Assembly: GCA_002353825.1 (NCBI GenBank)
Contig: DEKJ01000028.1
Span: 91,791-155,790 of the forward strand
Source: Prevotella sp. UBA2725
Lineage (GTDB): Bacteria; Bacteroidota; Bacteroidia; Bacteroidales; Bacteroidaceae
Length of the DNA stretch: 64,000 nt
Direction of reading: 5' to 3'
The notes beneath the pieces are model-generated. The model made no database searches. It was not told the origin of the DNA and worked only from the letters and a program-made list of their open reading frames with translations. The translations under genes and the position numbers were made by a program. This document shows positions 1-8,655 of the stretch, piece after piece (within the stretch, counting starts at the first letter, position 1; the number at the start of each line of letters is the position of its first letter).

Positions 1-927
1 ATAATATTGGCTCACTATTATACCCGCCCGGAGATACAGGAGGTAGCTGATTTCATCGGCGACTCGTTGGCACTGGCCCGTAAGGCAGCAGAAACAGATG
101 CCCCCGTGCTCGTCATGTGCGGCGTACATTTCATGGCAGAGACCTGCAAACTGCTGTCACCAGACAAGATCGTGCTTGAACCCGACCCCGCAGCCGGTTG
201 CTCCCTCGCTGACAGCTGCAGCGCAAAAGACCTCGCAGCCTACAAGAAGGAACATCCGGGCTATAAGGTCATCAGCTATGTCAACACGACAGCTGCCGTG
301 AAGGCACTCTCCGACTGCTGTGTCACTTCCGGCAATGCCGTGAAGGTCATCAACAGTCTGCCGAAAGACGAGAAGCTTATCTTCGGACCCGACTATAACC
401 TCGGCAACTATATCAACTCCATCTCCGGCCGCCACATGCTCCTCTGGAACGGTGGCTGCCATGTCCACGAGAAGTTCTCTGTCGGTGCCATCCTCACGCT
501 GAAGAAACAGTATCCCGACGCCATTGTCATGGCCCACCTCGAGTGCAAGGCGCCCGTCCTCGCCATGGCTGACGTCAAAGGCTCCACAGCAAGCATGCTG
601 ACCTATGCCAAGGCACATCCTGAGCAGAAACAGTTTATTGTTGCCACCGAGGCCGGCATCCTCTTCGAGATGCGCAAGCAGTGCCCCGACCAGGAGTTTA
701 TCCCCGTGCCGCCTGAGGTAACGGAAGGCGAGAACGGCATCGGTACCTCAACGAGTGAGGGCGGTATTCCCGCTTCCTGCTCCTGCAACGAGTGTGAGTT
801 TATGAAGCTCAACACCCTCGAGAAGATCATCTCCTGCCTTGAGACGATGCAGCCGCAGGTCACTATCCCCGCCGACATCGCCCACGATGCCGTGAAGCCT
901 ATCGAAAAGATGCTCAGCCTCTCATAG
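1..927 (+). CDS. nadA: Quinolinate synthase NadA (5' partial)
   Basis: Quinolinate synthase condenses iminoaspartate with dihydroxyacetone phosphate to quinolinate in de novo NAD synthesis and carries a [4Fe-4S] cluster. The reading frame is open to the first base. The codons before the TTG at 7 read Ile-Ile-Leu and lead into AHYY, a family motif normally preceded by hydrophobic residues, so the true start lies outside the window. The expected cluster cysteines are visible in AGCSLADS, in NGGCHVHEKF and in NECEFMKLN. About 308 residues are present, so only a short N-terminus is missing. nadC follows 101 bp downstream on the same strand, and a third pathway gene (nadB) may lie upstream but cannot be seen. 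Confidence 0.95.
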   Translation: MILAHYYTRPEIQEVADFIGDSLALARKAAETDAPVLVMCGVHFMAETCKLLSPDKIVLEPDPAAGCSLADSCSAKDLAAYKKEHPGYKVISYVNTTAAVKALSDCCVTSGNAVKVINSLPKDEKLIFGPDYNLGNYINSISGRHMLLWNGGCHVHEKFSVGAILTLKKQYPDAIVMAHLECKAPVLAMADVKGSTASMLTYAKAHPEQKQFIVATEAGILFEMRKQCPDQEFIPVPPEVTEGENGIGTSTSEGGIPASCSCNECEFMKLNTLEKIISCLETMQPQVTIPADIAHDAVKPIEKMLSLS

Positions 928-977
928 CTTCGCATCCATCGTCTCTTTATACCCCTTTCATAATCCGGAGTTCTGTG

Positions 978-997
978 CTCTGCCCTTTAGGGCAGAG
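978..997 (+). promoter_or_regulatory. Hairpin element in the nadC leader (copy 1 of 2)
   Basis: A perfect 8-bp stem (CTCTGCCC/GGGCAGAG) closes a TTTA loop. It is preceded by AGTTCTGTG and followed by ACC. The same layout with a completely different stem occurs before folE at 12978-12997. From about 1015 an A/C-rich stretch in 7-nt steps leads directly into the nadC ATG. It may be a leader RNA structure or a dispersed repeat. It is not a clear terminator, because no T-run follows. Confidence 0.5.
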
Positions 998-1028
998 ACC
1001 TTTCCCCCGTGCATAACACCAACCCATC

Positions 1029-1937
1029 ATGAACTACAAGCAAACAGAAAAAGAACTTACCGACCGTCTCATCGACCTCGCTTTTGCAGAGGATATCGGC
1101 GACGGCGACCACACCACGCTCTGCTGCATCCCCAAGGATGCCATGGGCGAGAGCGAACTGATGATCAAGGAAGAAGGAATCTTTGCCGGCGAGCGTGCCG
1201 CCAAAGAGGTCTTCCACCGTTTCGACCCCGACCTAAAGGTCACGATGCACATGCACGACGGCGACCACGTGCGCCCCGGCGACATCGTGCTCTCTGTCAG
1301 CGGTCGTGAGCAGAGCCTCCTCACTACCGAGCGCCTCATGCTCAATATCTGCCAGCGCATGAGCGGCATCGCCACCATGGCGCACCGCTACCAGCAGGCC
1401 CTCATCGATGCCGGCACGAAAACGCGTGTTCTCGACACCCGTAAGACCACGCCCGGTATGCGCATGCTCGAGAAGGAAGCCGTACGCATCGGCGGCGGCA
1501 TGAACCACCGCATTGGGCTCTTCGACATGATCCTCCTCAAAGACAACCATATCGACTTCTGCGGCGGCGTGCACAACGCCATCACACGCGCCCGTCAGTA
1601 CTGCAAGGACAAAGGCCTCGACCTGAAGATCGAGTGTGAGGTGCGCGACTTCGATGAACTGAAACAAGCTATCAAGGACCTCCCCGATCGCATCATGTTC
1701 GACAACTTCACACCCGCCGACACCGTGAAAGCCGTGGAGCTCGTTCATGCTGCCAAAAACGCCGATGGCACACCGGCACACATCGAGACCGAGTCGTCGG
1801 GCGGCATCACTTTCGATACCATGATTCCTTATGCCAAGGCAGGCGTCGACTTCATCTCCTTCGGCGCACTGACCCACAGCGTCAAAGCCCTGGACATGAG
1901 TCTCAAAGCCAAAGGTTCATCGAAACTTACCGTTTAA
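1029..1937 (+). CDS. nadC: Nicotinate-nucleotide pyrophosphorylase (carboxylating) NadC
   Basis: Quinolinate phosphoribosyltransferase converts quinolinate and PRPP to nicotinate mononucleotide, the step after NadA. The 302-residue length is normal. Family motifs are visible: LDTRKTTPGMR and the GGGMNHRIGLFDMILLKDNH region (about residues 137-175), which form the substrate and phosphate pocket, and ESSGGI near residue 257. The gene is on the same strand as nadA and probably cotranscribed with it. An ATG start is preceded by the hairpin at 978-997 and an unstructured A/C-rich leader. A palindrome and a 22-bp tandem array begin just after the stop codon. Confidence 0.97.
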   Translation: MNYKQTEKELTDRLIDLAFAEDIGDGDHTTLCCIPKDAMGESELMIKEEGIFAGERAAKEVFHRFDPDLKVTMHMHDGDHVRPGDIVLSVSGREQSLLTTERLMLNICQRMSGIATMAHRYQQALIDAGTKTRVLDTRKTTPGMRMLEKEAVRIGGGMNHRIGLFDMILLKDNHIDFCGGVHNAITRARQYCKDKGLDLKIECEVRDFDELKQAIKDLPDRIMFDNFTPADTVKAVELVHAAKNADGTPAHIETESSGGITFDTMIPYAKAGVDFISFGALTHSVKALDMSLKAKGSSKLTV

Positions 1938-1942
1938 ACCTT

Positions 1943-1966
1943 ATTGTTTGTCGTTCGTCAAACAAT
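1943..1966 (+). terminator. Possible hairpin after nadC
   Basis: ATTGTTTG (1943-1950) and CAAACAAT (1959-1966) form an 8-bp inverted repeat six bases after the nadC stop. The right arm belongs to the first unit of the 22-bp array. No good T-run follows, so terminator function is only a guess. Confidence 0.3.
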
Positions 1967-2062
1967 TGTTCGGCGTTCGACAAACAATTGGCTGACGTTC
2001 GACAAACAATTATTCGACGTTCGACAAACAATTGGCTGACGTTCGACAAACAATTGGCTGGA
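1953..2062 (+). repeat. 22-bp tandem array, five units
   Basis: Five head-to-tail 22-bp units start at 1953, 1975, 1997, 2019 and 2041. The core is GTTCGACAAACAATTGGC, and units 1 and 3 vary in the second half. There are no spacers, so this is not a CRISPR. The same unit reappears at 37892-37940 between two glycosidase genes. It sits between nadC and the carboxypeptidase gene. Confidence 0.9.
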
Positions 2063-2104
2063 ACATGTGAAACATCGTGCCAGCACTGTTTTCGTGTCGT
2101 GTAC

Positions 2105-2123
2105 GCCGTCACACAGTGACGGC
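2105..2123 (+). promoter_or_regulatory. Hairpin in the leader of the D,D-carboxypeptidase gene
   Basis: GCCGTCAC and GTGACGGC form a perfect 8-bp stem with a 3-base loop, 37 bp before the start codon at 2160. It may be a leader structure. No T-run follows. Confidence 0.4.
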
Positions 2124-2159
2124 CATCCACAGATATAACAACAAGAATACATAAAGAGG

Positions 2160-3440
2160 ATGAGATATTCTAAAAAGCATTTTTCAAGGATAACCACCGC
2201 ATTGCTTTGTATGCTGATGCTGACGACAGCAGCCTGTGGAAGCAAGGAAAGTAAGAAGGCTACAAACCAGAGCGACAAGAAAGCTGTTGCTGTAAACGTC
2301 GATACTGCCTTACAGTCACAGCTGAAGAAGTTCTGCACACAGCCCCGTGTAAAAGGCCGCTTCGGTCTGTACGTCTATGACCTCACAGCCAACAAGCCTG
2401 TGACGGCCGTTGACATCGACCATGCCCAGCCTATCGCTTCCTGCACAAAGCTCCTGGCCAGTGTGGCAGCGCTCAACAAGCTCGGAGCCGACTACACCTA
2501 CCGAACGACGCTCTATACCCGTGGCAAGGTGGAGAAAGACACGCTCCGTGGAGACATCATGCTCATGGCAGGCCTCGACCCGATGCTCAAAACCGAGGAC
2601 TTGACGATCTTCACCCGTCACCTCCACCAGATGGGCATCCGTTATATCGACGGCAAATGCTTGCTGAATCTCAAACTGAAAGAGAAGGTGAAAGCCGAAC
2701 AGCACTGGTATCCCTGGGATCTCTCATTCTCATCCTACGGTATCCTTTTCAAAGGACCCGATGCCATCAGCACAGCCATGAAAAGAGCACTCGCTGCCAC
2801 GGGCATCCGCATGAAAGGCGACTGCGAGGTTGGTGCACCATCGTCCAAGGAGGCGAAGGAGTGGACAGGCCGTTTCCGCTACATGCACCCCGTATCCAGC
2901 GTGACACGCGTCATGTGGAAGAACTCAAGCAACACAAAGGCAACCAGTCTGCTCTATACCCTTGGCTATGCCGTCAATCCTCACAGCAACGGTTCAGCAG
3001 ACGCCTTCGCCAATGCCGGCGTGAAATATATACGTGCCTTCCTCCGCGATTCATTGAAGATGCGCGATACCGCCCTCGTCATCCACGACGGCTGCGGCCT
3101 CTGCACCCACAACCATCTGTCACCCCGCGCCCTCGTAGCCGTGCTCACCTTCGGTTACCACCACAAGCCTATCTATAATCAGCTCATGCGCAACCTGTCC
3201 ATCTCCGGCGTAGACGGCACACTCCGTCATCTTCTCTTCGATCCGCGCCTGAAAGGAAAGATTCACGGTAAGACGGGAACGCTCTCACACCCTTACGGTA
3301 TCTCTTCGCTCGCAGGCTACTGCAAGGGAGCCGACGGTCATGACCTTTGCTTCGCTTTCCTCAACTCGGAGATGTCGGTGCTTGATGCCCACGTCCTGCA
3401 ACGAAAGCTCTGCCTTATACTGGCTGGGGGCGACAAATGA
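2160..3440 (+). CDS. Lipoprotein D-alanyl-D-alanine carboxypeptidase (peptidase S13/PBP4-like)
   Basis: This is a penicillin-binding-protein-type serine peptidase that trims or cleaves peptidoglycan cross-links in the periplasm. The N-terminus is a lipoprotein signal with the lipid Cys at about residue 26 (TTAAC). The three active-site motifs are visible: SCTK (S94-K97), SSN near residue 256 and KTG at 371-373 (GKTGTLS). At 426 residues it is at the short end of the S13 family, which suggests a small or missing inserted domain between the first two motifs. It ends at a strong terminator that overlaps the 3' end of the convergent regulator gene. Confidence 0.88.
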   Translation: MRYSKKHFSRITTALLCMLMLTTAACGSKESKKATNQSDKKAVAVNVDTALQSQLKKFCTQPRVKGRFGLYVYDLTANKPVTAVDIDHAQPIASCTKLLASVAALNKLGADYTYRTTLYTRGKVEKDTLRGDIMLMAGLDPMLKTEDLTIFTRHLHQMGIRYIDGKCLLNLKLKEKVKAEQHWYPWDLSFSSYGILFKGPDAISTAMKRALAATGIRMKGDCEVGAPSSKEAKEWTGRFRYMHPVSSVTRVMWKNSSNTKATSLLYTLGYAVNPHSNGSADAFANAGVKYIRAFLRDSLKMRDTALVIHDGCGLCTHNHLSPRALVAVLTFGYHHKPIYNQLMRNLSISGVDGTLRHLLFDPRLKGKIHGKTGTLSHPYGISSLAGYCKGADGHDLCFAFLNSEMSVLDAHVLQRKLCLILAGGDK

Positions 3441-3462
3441 ATAATAATTGATTGATAACAAG

Positions 3463-3500
3463 CAACTCACATGGACCCTGCCTGTGAGTTGTTTCTTTTT
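3463..3500 (+). terminator. Rho-independent terminator of the carboxypeptidase gene
   Basis: A 9-bp stem (CAACTCACA at 3463-3471, TGTGAGTTG at 3483-3491) is followed by TTTCTTTTTTTG on the plus strand. The hairpin lies inside the last codons of the convergent AraC-type gene, which ends at 3467. Confidence 0.85.
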
Positions 3501-4588
3501 TTGCTCCGATATTCTGTCGGCGTCATACCGTATACCGACTTGAATGCCCGATACATAGAAGGAATGTTCTTATAACCCGCACTGGCAGAAACATCGGCAA
3601 TGCTGTCGTCGGTCGTTTCAAGCAACCGAGCCACAAACTTAAGTTTACAAATACTTAACCACTGACTGAACGACATCTGACGCGTCTGATAGATATAATC
3701 GGACAATTCATCCCTAGAAACATTCAGCTTCTCCGCTACTTCTTCGAGCGAAGGATTGCCGTCAAAAAACGGTGTGTCTTTTATCTGAGACTCTATTCTC
3801 TTAAGTTCATGCTCTATAGCAACAGGATAGAATGTACCCTTCTGCTTCATGCGCATCTGATTCACGAAGCGAGAGAAGACAACAACAGAACTGGAGACAA
3901 GTGCAATCATCGCTACATTGCAGAAGGTGTAATAGGCAAGAGATCCCGTGTAATTGGAAACCATCGTGAGCGACAGCACAAGCATGTAGATGAAGACATT
4001 GCGGTGCTCGCTATGTTTTTGCTTCTTTTCAAGAAATGTAAGACGGGGTCTATTTTTTTTATTATCGTACTGACGGGCATTGTAAAGTACCCCAAGATAA
4101 AAAATATAAAGGAAGGAAAGAAGAACAACGATAGTGCAGCGCCCTATATGCAAAATGCGTGTTTCAGGAGAAGAGAACTGTGAAGCTAACTCCTGATAGG
4201 AATAAACCGGCTGATAATGACTCGTAAAGTGCATCACTATGATAAAGACAAGAAGCATGACCGGCAAGAGAAGACCAAACAGCCAGTTATAAATACTTTT
4301 ATAATACCAACGACCGAAATAGCCTGAGGCAAGAATCGAAAACGTTACAAACGTGATAACGTCCAAGCAGAGCGCCATCATCGGAAAGAGCTCTACACCC
4401 TTCGGAGAGACTGATGAGTAGCGCGCGACCGTCGCCAGAAGATAGAATCCAAATATTACATGAAAAGAACGGCGGCGGAGTTTTAACACTCCATCGTCAA
4501 CATCCTTTCCATAAAAGGATTCATAAATTATGACGCATACCAGCAACAAAGATAGCAGGGCCGTCGTGATATGGTAGGCAACAAGCAT
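3467..4588 (-). CDS. Membrane-anchored AraC-family transcriptional regulator
   Basis: The 373-residue protein has two parts. The first ~245 residues hold about seven hydrophobic segments, for example the stretches starting TTALLSLLLVCVI and GLLLPVMLLVFII. The C-terminus (about 275-365) is an AraC-type DNA-binding domain with two helix-turn-helix units: LEEVAEKLNVSRDELSDYI and the segment IADVSASAGYKNIPSMYRAF, ending in the typical YGMTPTEYR. It would sit in the inner membrane and bind DNA from there. No ligand can be inferred. It is convergent with the carboxypeptidase gene and lies just downstream of putA in the same direction, but has its own promoter at 4618-4647. Regulation of putA is possible but not shown. 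Confidence 0.85.
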   Translation of the reverse strand: MLVAYHITTALLSLLLVCVIIYESFYGKDVDDGVLKLRRRSFHVIFGFYLLATVARYSSVSPKGVELFPMMALCLDVITFVTFSILASGYFGRWYYKSIYNWLFGLLLPVMLLVFIIVMHFTSHYQPVYSYQELASQFSSPETRILHIGRCTIVVLLSFLYIFYLGVLYNARQYDNKKNRPRLTFLEKKQKHSEHRNVFIYMLVLSLTMVSNYTGSLAYYTFCNVAMIALVSSSVVVFSRFVNQMRMKQKGTFYPVAIEHELKRIESQIKDTPFFDGNPSLEEVAEKLNVSRDELSDYIYQTRQMSFSQWLSICKLKFVARLLETTDDSIADVSASAGYKNIPSMYRAFKSVYGMTPTEYRSKKRNNSQAGSM

Positions 4589-4617
4589 TTGTCAAGGCGT
4601 TTACTCTTTAATGGCTG

Positions 4618-4647
4618 CAAAGTTAGTGAAAATCTATTAATTACAAA
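4618..4647 (-). promoter_or_regulatory. Bacteroidetes-type promoter of the AraC-type gene
   Basis: On the minus strand, TAACTTTG (4625-4618) matches the TAnnTTTG -7 element and TTTG (4647-4644) the -33 element, with an 18-bp spacer. It lies 30 bp before the start codon. Confidence 0.65.
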
Positions 4648-4681
4648 CTCTTTTTGTTAGGAATTTTTACACTGAATGTGC

Positions 4682-4712
4682 AAAAAAATAGGACGGGCTC
4701 ATCACCCGTCCT
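4682..4712 (-). terminator. Rho-independent terminator of putA
   Basis: Read on the minus strand, AGGACGGG and CCCGTCCT form an 8-bp stem with a 7-base loop, followed by ATTTTTTTG. It starts 25 bp after the putA stop codon. Confidence 0.85.
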
Positions 4713-4736
4713 AAATTGTGTATCATTATCGTATAA

Positions 4737-7700
4737 TTACTTATACTCTTCTTCTATCCGCGGTGCCTTGTCCTGACCACTGCCATAGCGGTGATACTCG
4801 AAGGCAATGCTCTGTTCCTTGAGATAATGGATGAGCTCCACACGACCGTCCTTCACAGGAACCTCCGTGGCGATGAACTTATTGGTCTCCGCTGCCCTGC
4901 GATACATAGCTTCCGGGATGTCCGGCGAGCAAGTACGGATACGCTCATAACCCGGCATCGACTCGATGAAGGCGTCGAGGCTCTCGGTCTTCACGCTGGC
5001 GCCAAGACGCTGAAGACGCTCCACGAGTTTCGGCCGTTTGTCGCTCGCATCGAAGCTCACCGTGAGCGGCGTGCCACAGATCTGCGCGGCTGTCGCCACC
5101 ATGACGGCCTGCTCGTCGGTGTCGCCCTTGAAGAGGCGAAGCGCCATGCCACCCGTCAGAGGCAGATAACGGAAGACGTTCTGCTCACCACTACACTTGT
5201 TCCAGTCGCGCGGACGACTGAACTCCGTGACCCACGCACGGCGATAGCTGATATCGTATTTGGTCGTGCTGCCCGGCTTATCGGTGATGACGGTGAACTG
5301 CTGACAGTAGTTGGGTCCACCGGCCTTGATGCCGGGGCCGAAGGCTGAGAGCTTCATGCCACCGAAAGGCTGACGGTTGACAATAGCTCCCGTGATGCCA
5401 CGGTTGATATAGAGGTTACCGGCCATGATGCTGTCACGCCATTTGCGCCGTTCGTTCTCATCGAGGGTCTGTATGCCGGACGTCAGTCCGTAGTCGAGTC
5501 CGTTGACGAGGTCGATGGCCTCATCGAGCGTGTCAAATGGAGCCACAGAGAGCATCGGGCCGAAGAGCTCGGTGCGGAACGAATAGTTCTCAGGGCGCAC
5601 ACCAAGCTTCACTGTCGGAGCAAGGATATAATGGTTCTTGTCGACGAAGTGAGGTCTTACGAGCCACTCCTCGCCCGGTTCAAGCTTCTCAATGGCCTTG
5701 AGCAGTTTCTCGTTGTGGTTCGTGATCATCGGGCCGACGATATTGCCGGCATTCCATACGCCACCGACCTTGAGACTTGTGGCACAGTCGCGCAGTTTCT
5801 CGCGGAAGTCGGGGCGGTTGTAGACGGAGCGTTCCACGAGGAGAAGCGAGCAGGCCGAGCACTTCTGTCCGGCATTGCCGAAAGCTGAATGGCAGGCACA
5901 CATGATGCCGTGGTCCATATCTGCCGAAGCCGTGATGATGATGACATTCTTACCTCCCGTCTCCGCCGACAGCGGCGTCCTAGGTTTGGCACGGAGGATC
6001 TGCTGAGCCGTGTCGGTGCCGCCTGTAAGGATGATATGCTTGATCTCCGGAGCCTGCGTCAGTTTGGGCAATGCGTCCCGTTCCGTGATGACGACCTGCA
6101 GTGCCTCTTTCGGCACGCCGGCATCCCAGAAAGCCTTGGCAAAGAGCCAGGCCACAGGAGCAGCCACGGAAGCCGGTTTGAGGATGACGGTATTACCGGA
6201 AGCCAGTCCAGCCACAACGCCACCGCATGGGATGGCGCATGGGAAGTTCCACGGCGAGATGACGAGCACCGTGCCTTTGGCCTTGATGTCGACATCGTCC
6301 AAGGCATAGAACTTCTTCATCGAGGTAGTATAGAAACGGCAGTAGTCGATACCTTCTGACACCTCGACGTCACCCTCCGTGACGGTCTTGCCCGTGATGG
6401 CACACATGCAACCGATGAGGTCGCCACGCATGTTGCCGAGACGGTTGGCAGCATCGTACATGATCTTGTGGCGCTCTTCTATCGTGGTGTCACGCCAATG
6501 ACCCGGGTCAGCAGCGGCAATCTTCACGATCTGCTCCACCTGAGCAGCATTGGCCCGCGACATCTCGCAGATCTCGACCTCCTCTTCCTGACTGTGGTCG
6601 TAGTATTTGCAGCGACTGTCGTTGACGACGGTCTCCGCACCAATCTGCGTAGGGAGCACATCGGGCTTGTCGGCCGGGCTCTTTTTCCATTTCTTGAAGA
6701 TGTCGCGCTGCCACTCCTGGTTGCAGACGCGGTCGAAGTCGGTGTCTTGCTCGTTGATCATCTCGTCCTGCGGCGGGATAGGGATATAAGGCTTGCGGCG
6801 GTCCTGCGTGCGGGTCGGCGTATGCGAGAGATGATCTTTCAAGGCATAAGCCTCCTCAAACTGCTTGCGCAGGAACTCCCACGTCTCCGTACCCGGCTTG
6901 AGGTTGAACGAGTGAGTGAGGAAGTTGTCGGGCGCCGTGTTCTCATCCATACGGCGCACAAGGTAAGACACGGCATAGAGGAACTGCTCGTCGTGAACGA
7001 CAGGAGCGTAGAGGATAACGTGGTTGCCAAGCTGCGACTGAGCACGCCAAACATGATCGGCCATACCCTCAAGCATCTCGAAGCAGAACGTGTCTTTCGG
7101 TGTCTGATATTTCTGCGTGAGCAGATAGGCATAAGAGATGGTATAGAGGTTGTGGGAGGCCATGCCAATGTGGAGGTACTTCGAGTTCTCCGGCAGCAGA
7201 CCACGCTCGATAATGTGCAGGTAGTTGGCATCGACCTCCACCTTCCTCGGGCGTACCGGCGTGGGCCAGCCGTGAAGCGACGACGTGACAGTCTCCATGT
7301 CGAGGTTACAGCCTTTCACGATACGCATCTTGATCGGTGCACCGCCACGACTGCAACGCTCCTTGGCAAAGGCGAGAAGGTCACTCTGGAAGTCCCAGGC
7401 GTCGTAGAGGTAAGCCTGCACCACGATTCCAGCCGAATAATGAAGGAACTCCGGCTTGGACAACGTAGCCTTGAAGACGCGAATCGTGAGGTCGAAGTCC
7501 TTATACTCCTCCATGTCGAGGTTGACGAACTTAGGCCGTTTGTTACCCTTCTCGTCTACATAAGGATAGTCGATAGCCGTCTGATAGAGCTCTGACATAC
7601 GGCGCACGAGCTCAGGGAACGACTCCTCATAGTTCAGCGCATGCGTCTGGGCGTAGATACCCGAGATTTTCACGGAGATATAGTTGATGTCCGGCTGTTT

Positions 7701-8201
7701 GAGAGCTTCAATAGTGTTCTGATACCGGCGGTCGGCCTCTTCATTACCGAGCACGACCTCACCGAGGAGGTTGACGTTCTGACCGATATCCTCATGGTTG
7801 CGCTCAGCGAGGTGCTTCGTCAATGCCGGGCGGGCAGCATCGAGGATGACACGCGAGGTATCGGTACGCAGACGGTGCTTGATGATAGGAATGGCAATAG
7901 GATAGAAATGGTAACCAAACGACTGGTACATCTTGAACAACATGCGGTCGCGAGGGGAAAGAAATTCGGGCACACCATACTCGTCGATAAGCGTCTTGAT
8001 ACGCTTGGCGAGCTTGCGGTTGTCACGGATCTGCGAACTCTCATCGAGCATCTTGACCAAAAACTTCTTGTCGCGCGGCTTCTCCACCATCGTAGCATAC
8101 ATGTTCTGCTCGCGACGCTCTGCGGGGGTAATACTGGCCTGACTGGTGGTATACAGCTTCATCAGCCATGTCTCCACCTCTTTAATAGTTGGTTTTTCCA
8201 T
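4737..8201 (-). CDS. putA: Bifunctional proline dehydrogenase / L-glutamate gamma-semialdehyde dehydrogenase (PutA-like)
   Basis: This enzyme oxidizes proline to glutamate in two steps: an FAD proline dehydrogenase makes pyrroline-5-carboxylate and an NAD aldehyde dehydrogenase makes glutamate. At 1154 residues it has a proline dehydrogenase barrel (roughly 80-450, with EMLEGMADHVWRAQ) and an ALDH domain (roughly 530-1010). The ALDH domain shows ISPWNFPCAIPCGG, ETGGKN and the catalytic Cys781 in GQKCSA. No ribbon-helix-helix DNA-binding domain is seen at the N-terminus, so it is unlikely to be the autorepressor form known from E. coli. A promoter lies at 8464-8495, leaving a leader of about 250 nt, and a terminator follows the gene. 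It is transcribed as a single gene. Confidence 0.95.
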   Translation of the reverse strand: MEKPTIKEVETWLMKLYTTSQASITPAERREQNMYATMVEKPRDKKFLVKMLDESSQIRDNRKLAKRIKTLIDEYGVPEFLSPRDRMLFKMYQSFGYHFYPIAIPIIKHRLRTDTSRVILDAARPALTKHLAERNHEDIGQNVNLLGEVVLGNEEADRRYQNTIEALKQPDINYISVKISGIYAQTHALNYEESFPELVRRMSELYQTAIDYPYVDEKGNKRPKFVNLDMEEYKDFDLTIRVFKATLSKPEFLHYSAGIVVQAYLYDAWDFQSDLLAFAKERCSRGGAPIKMRIVKGCNLDMETVTSSLHGWPTPVRPRKVEVDANYLHIIERGLLPENSKYLHIGMASHNLYTISYAYLLTQKYQTPKDTFCFEMLEGMADHVWRAQSQLGNHVILYAPVVHDEQFLYAVSYLVRRMDENTAPDNFLTHSFNLKPGTETWEFLRKQFEEAYALKDHLSHTPTRTQDRRKPYIPIPPQDEMINEQDTDFDRVCNQEWQRDIFKKWKKSPADKPDVLPTQIGAETVVNDSRCKYYDHSQEEEVEICEMSRANAAQVEQIVKIAAADPGHWRDTTIEERHKIMYDAANRLGNMRGDLIGCMCAITGKTVTEGDVEVSEGIDYCRFYTTSMKKFYALDDVDIKAKGTVLVISPWNFPCAIPCGGVVAGLASGNTVILKPASVAAPVAWLFAKAFWDAGVPKEALQVVITERDALPKLTQAPEIKHIILTGGTDTAQQILRAKPRTPLSAETGGKNVIIITASADMDHGIMCACHSAFGNAGQKCSACSLLLVERSVYNRPDFREKLRDCATSLKVGGVWNAGNIVGPMITNHNEKLLKAIEKLEPGEEWLVRPHFVDKNHYILAPTVKLGVRPENYSFRTELFGPMLSVAPFDTLDEAIDLVNGLDYGLTSGIQTLDENERRKWRDSIMAGNLYINRGITGAIVNRQPFGGMKLSAFGPGIKAGGPNYCQQFTVITDKPGSTTKYDISYRRAWVTEFSRPRDWNKCSGEQNVFRYLPLTGGMALRLFKGDTDEQAVMVATAAQICGTPLTVSFDASDKRPKLVERLQRLGASVKTESLDAFIESMPGYERIRTCSPDIPEAMYRRAAETNKFIATEVPVKDGRVELIHYLKEQSIAFEYHRYGSGQDKAPRIEEEYK

Positions 8202-8332
8202 AATGATTCATGTTTAGGAGGGTTAATAATAATGGTTCAGAAACGGGTAAGGTTATCCCTAAATGCCGTATTTCACATACGACACACTAACTTATCCCGA
8301 AAAGGTTAACCCAGTGTCGGACTAAACATGAC

Positions 8333-8363
8333 GGCCCTGTAGCGATGAAGCTCTGACAGGGCC
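8333..8363 (-). promoter_or_regulatory. Hairpin in the long putA leader
   Basis: GGCCCTGT (8333-8340) and ACAGGGCC (8356-8363) form a perfect 8-bp stem around a 15-nt loop that contains a second small complementarity (AGC/GCT). It lies about 130 nt upstream of the putA start within the predicted transcript. It could be an attenuator or mRNA structure, but no ligand can be named. Confidence 0.4.
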
Positions 8364-8463
8364 TGCTTTGAAAATTTATCGAAAAAGAATCTCCTCATAT
8401 ATTCTTCTTCTTTAAAAGTTAAACATAATGCTTTCTTGGCACGTCTCTCTTACTATTCAGTTG

Positions 8464-8495
8464 CAAAGATAAAACAAATATCAATACGTTCCAAA
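8464..8495 (-). promoter_or_regulatory. Bacteroidetes-type promoter of putA
   Basis: On the minus strand, TTTG (8495-8492) and TATCTTTG (8471-8464) are separated by exactly 20 bp, a good match to the TTTG / TAnnTTTG consensus. Confidence 0.7.
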
Positions 8496-8655
8496 CAAAA
8501 TGGCAATTATTTTATTAAAATGTGCGCAATTCGCTTCACAGGCGCGATCATCCGAAGGGACGGCACATCAACGTTAAACTAAATTAAAACTTGAGACTTG
8601 TTTTGCTTGTTTAAAATAATATACCGATAATTGTACCCCAAAATTTGCGACAACC

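Larger units (their letters stand above)
8202..8655. other. Divergent intergenic region, putA / lipoprotein gene
   Basis: This 454-bp spacer lies between two divergent genes. Towards putA it holds the promoter at 8464-8495 and a leader hairpin at 8333-8363. The remainder is AT-rich and carries no credible ORF. No clear promoter for the plus-strand lipoprotein gene was found. Confidence 0.6.

Noticed and set aside
928..1028. NAD-sensing riboswitch between nadA and nadC
   Set aside because: The hairpin is too small and simple for known riboswitch classes, and the same layout precedes folE.
1953..2062. CRISPR array
   Set aside because: Units are contiguous with no unique spacers, and no cas genes lie nearby. 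The same applies to 52856-52965.
6468..7595. 375-codon plus-strand ORF
   Set aside because: Antisense to the proline dehydrogenase domain of putA.
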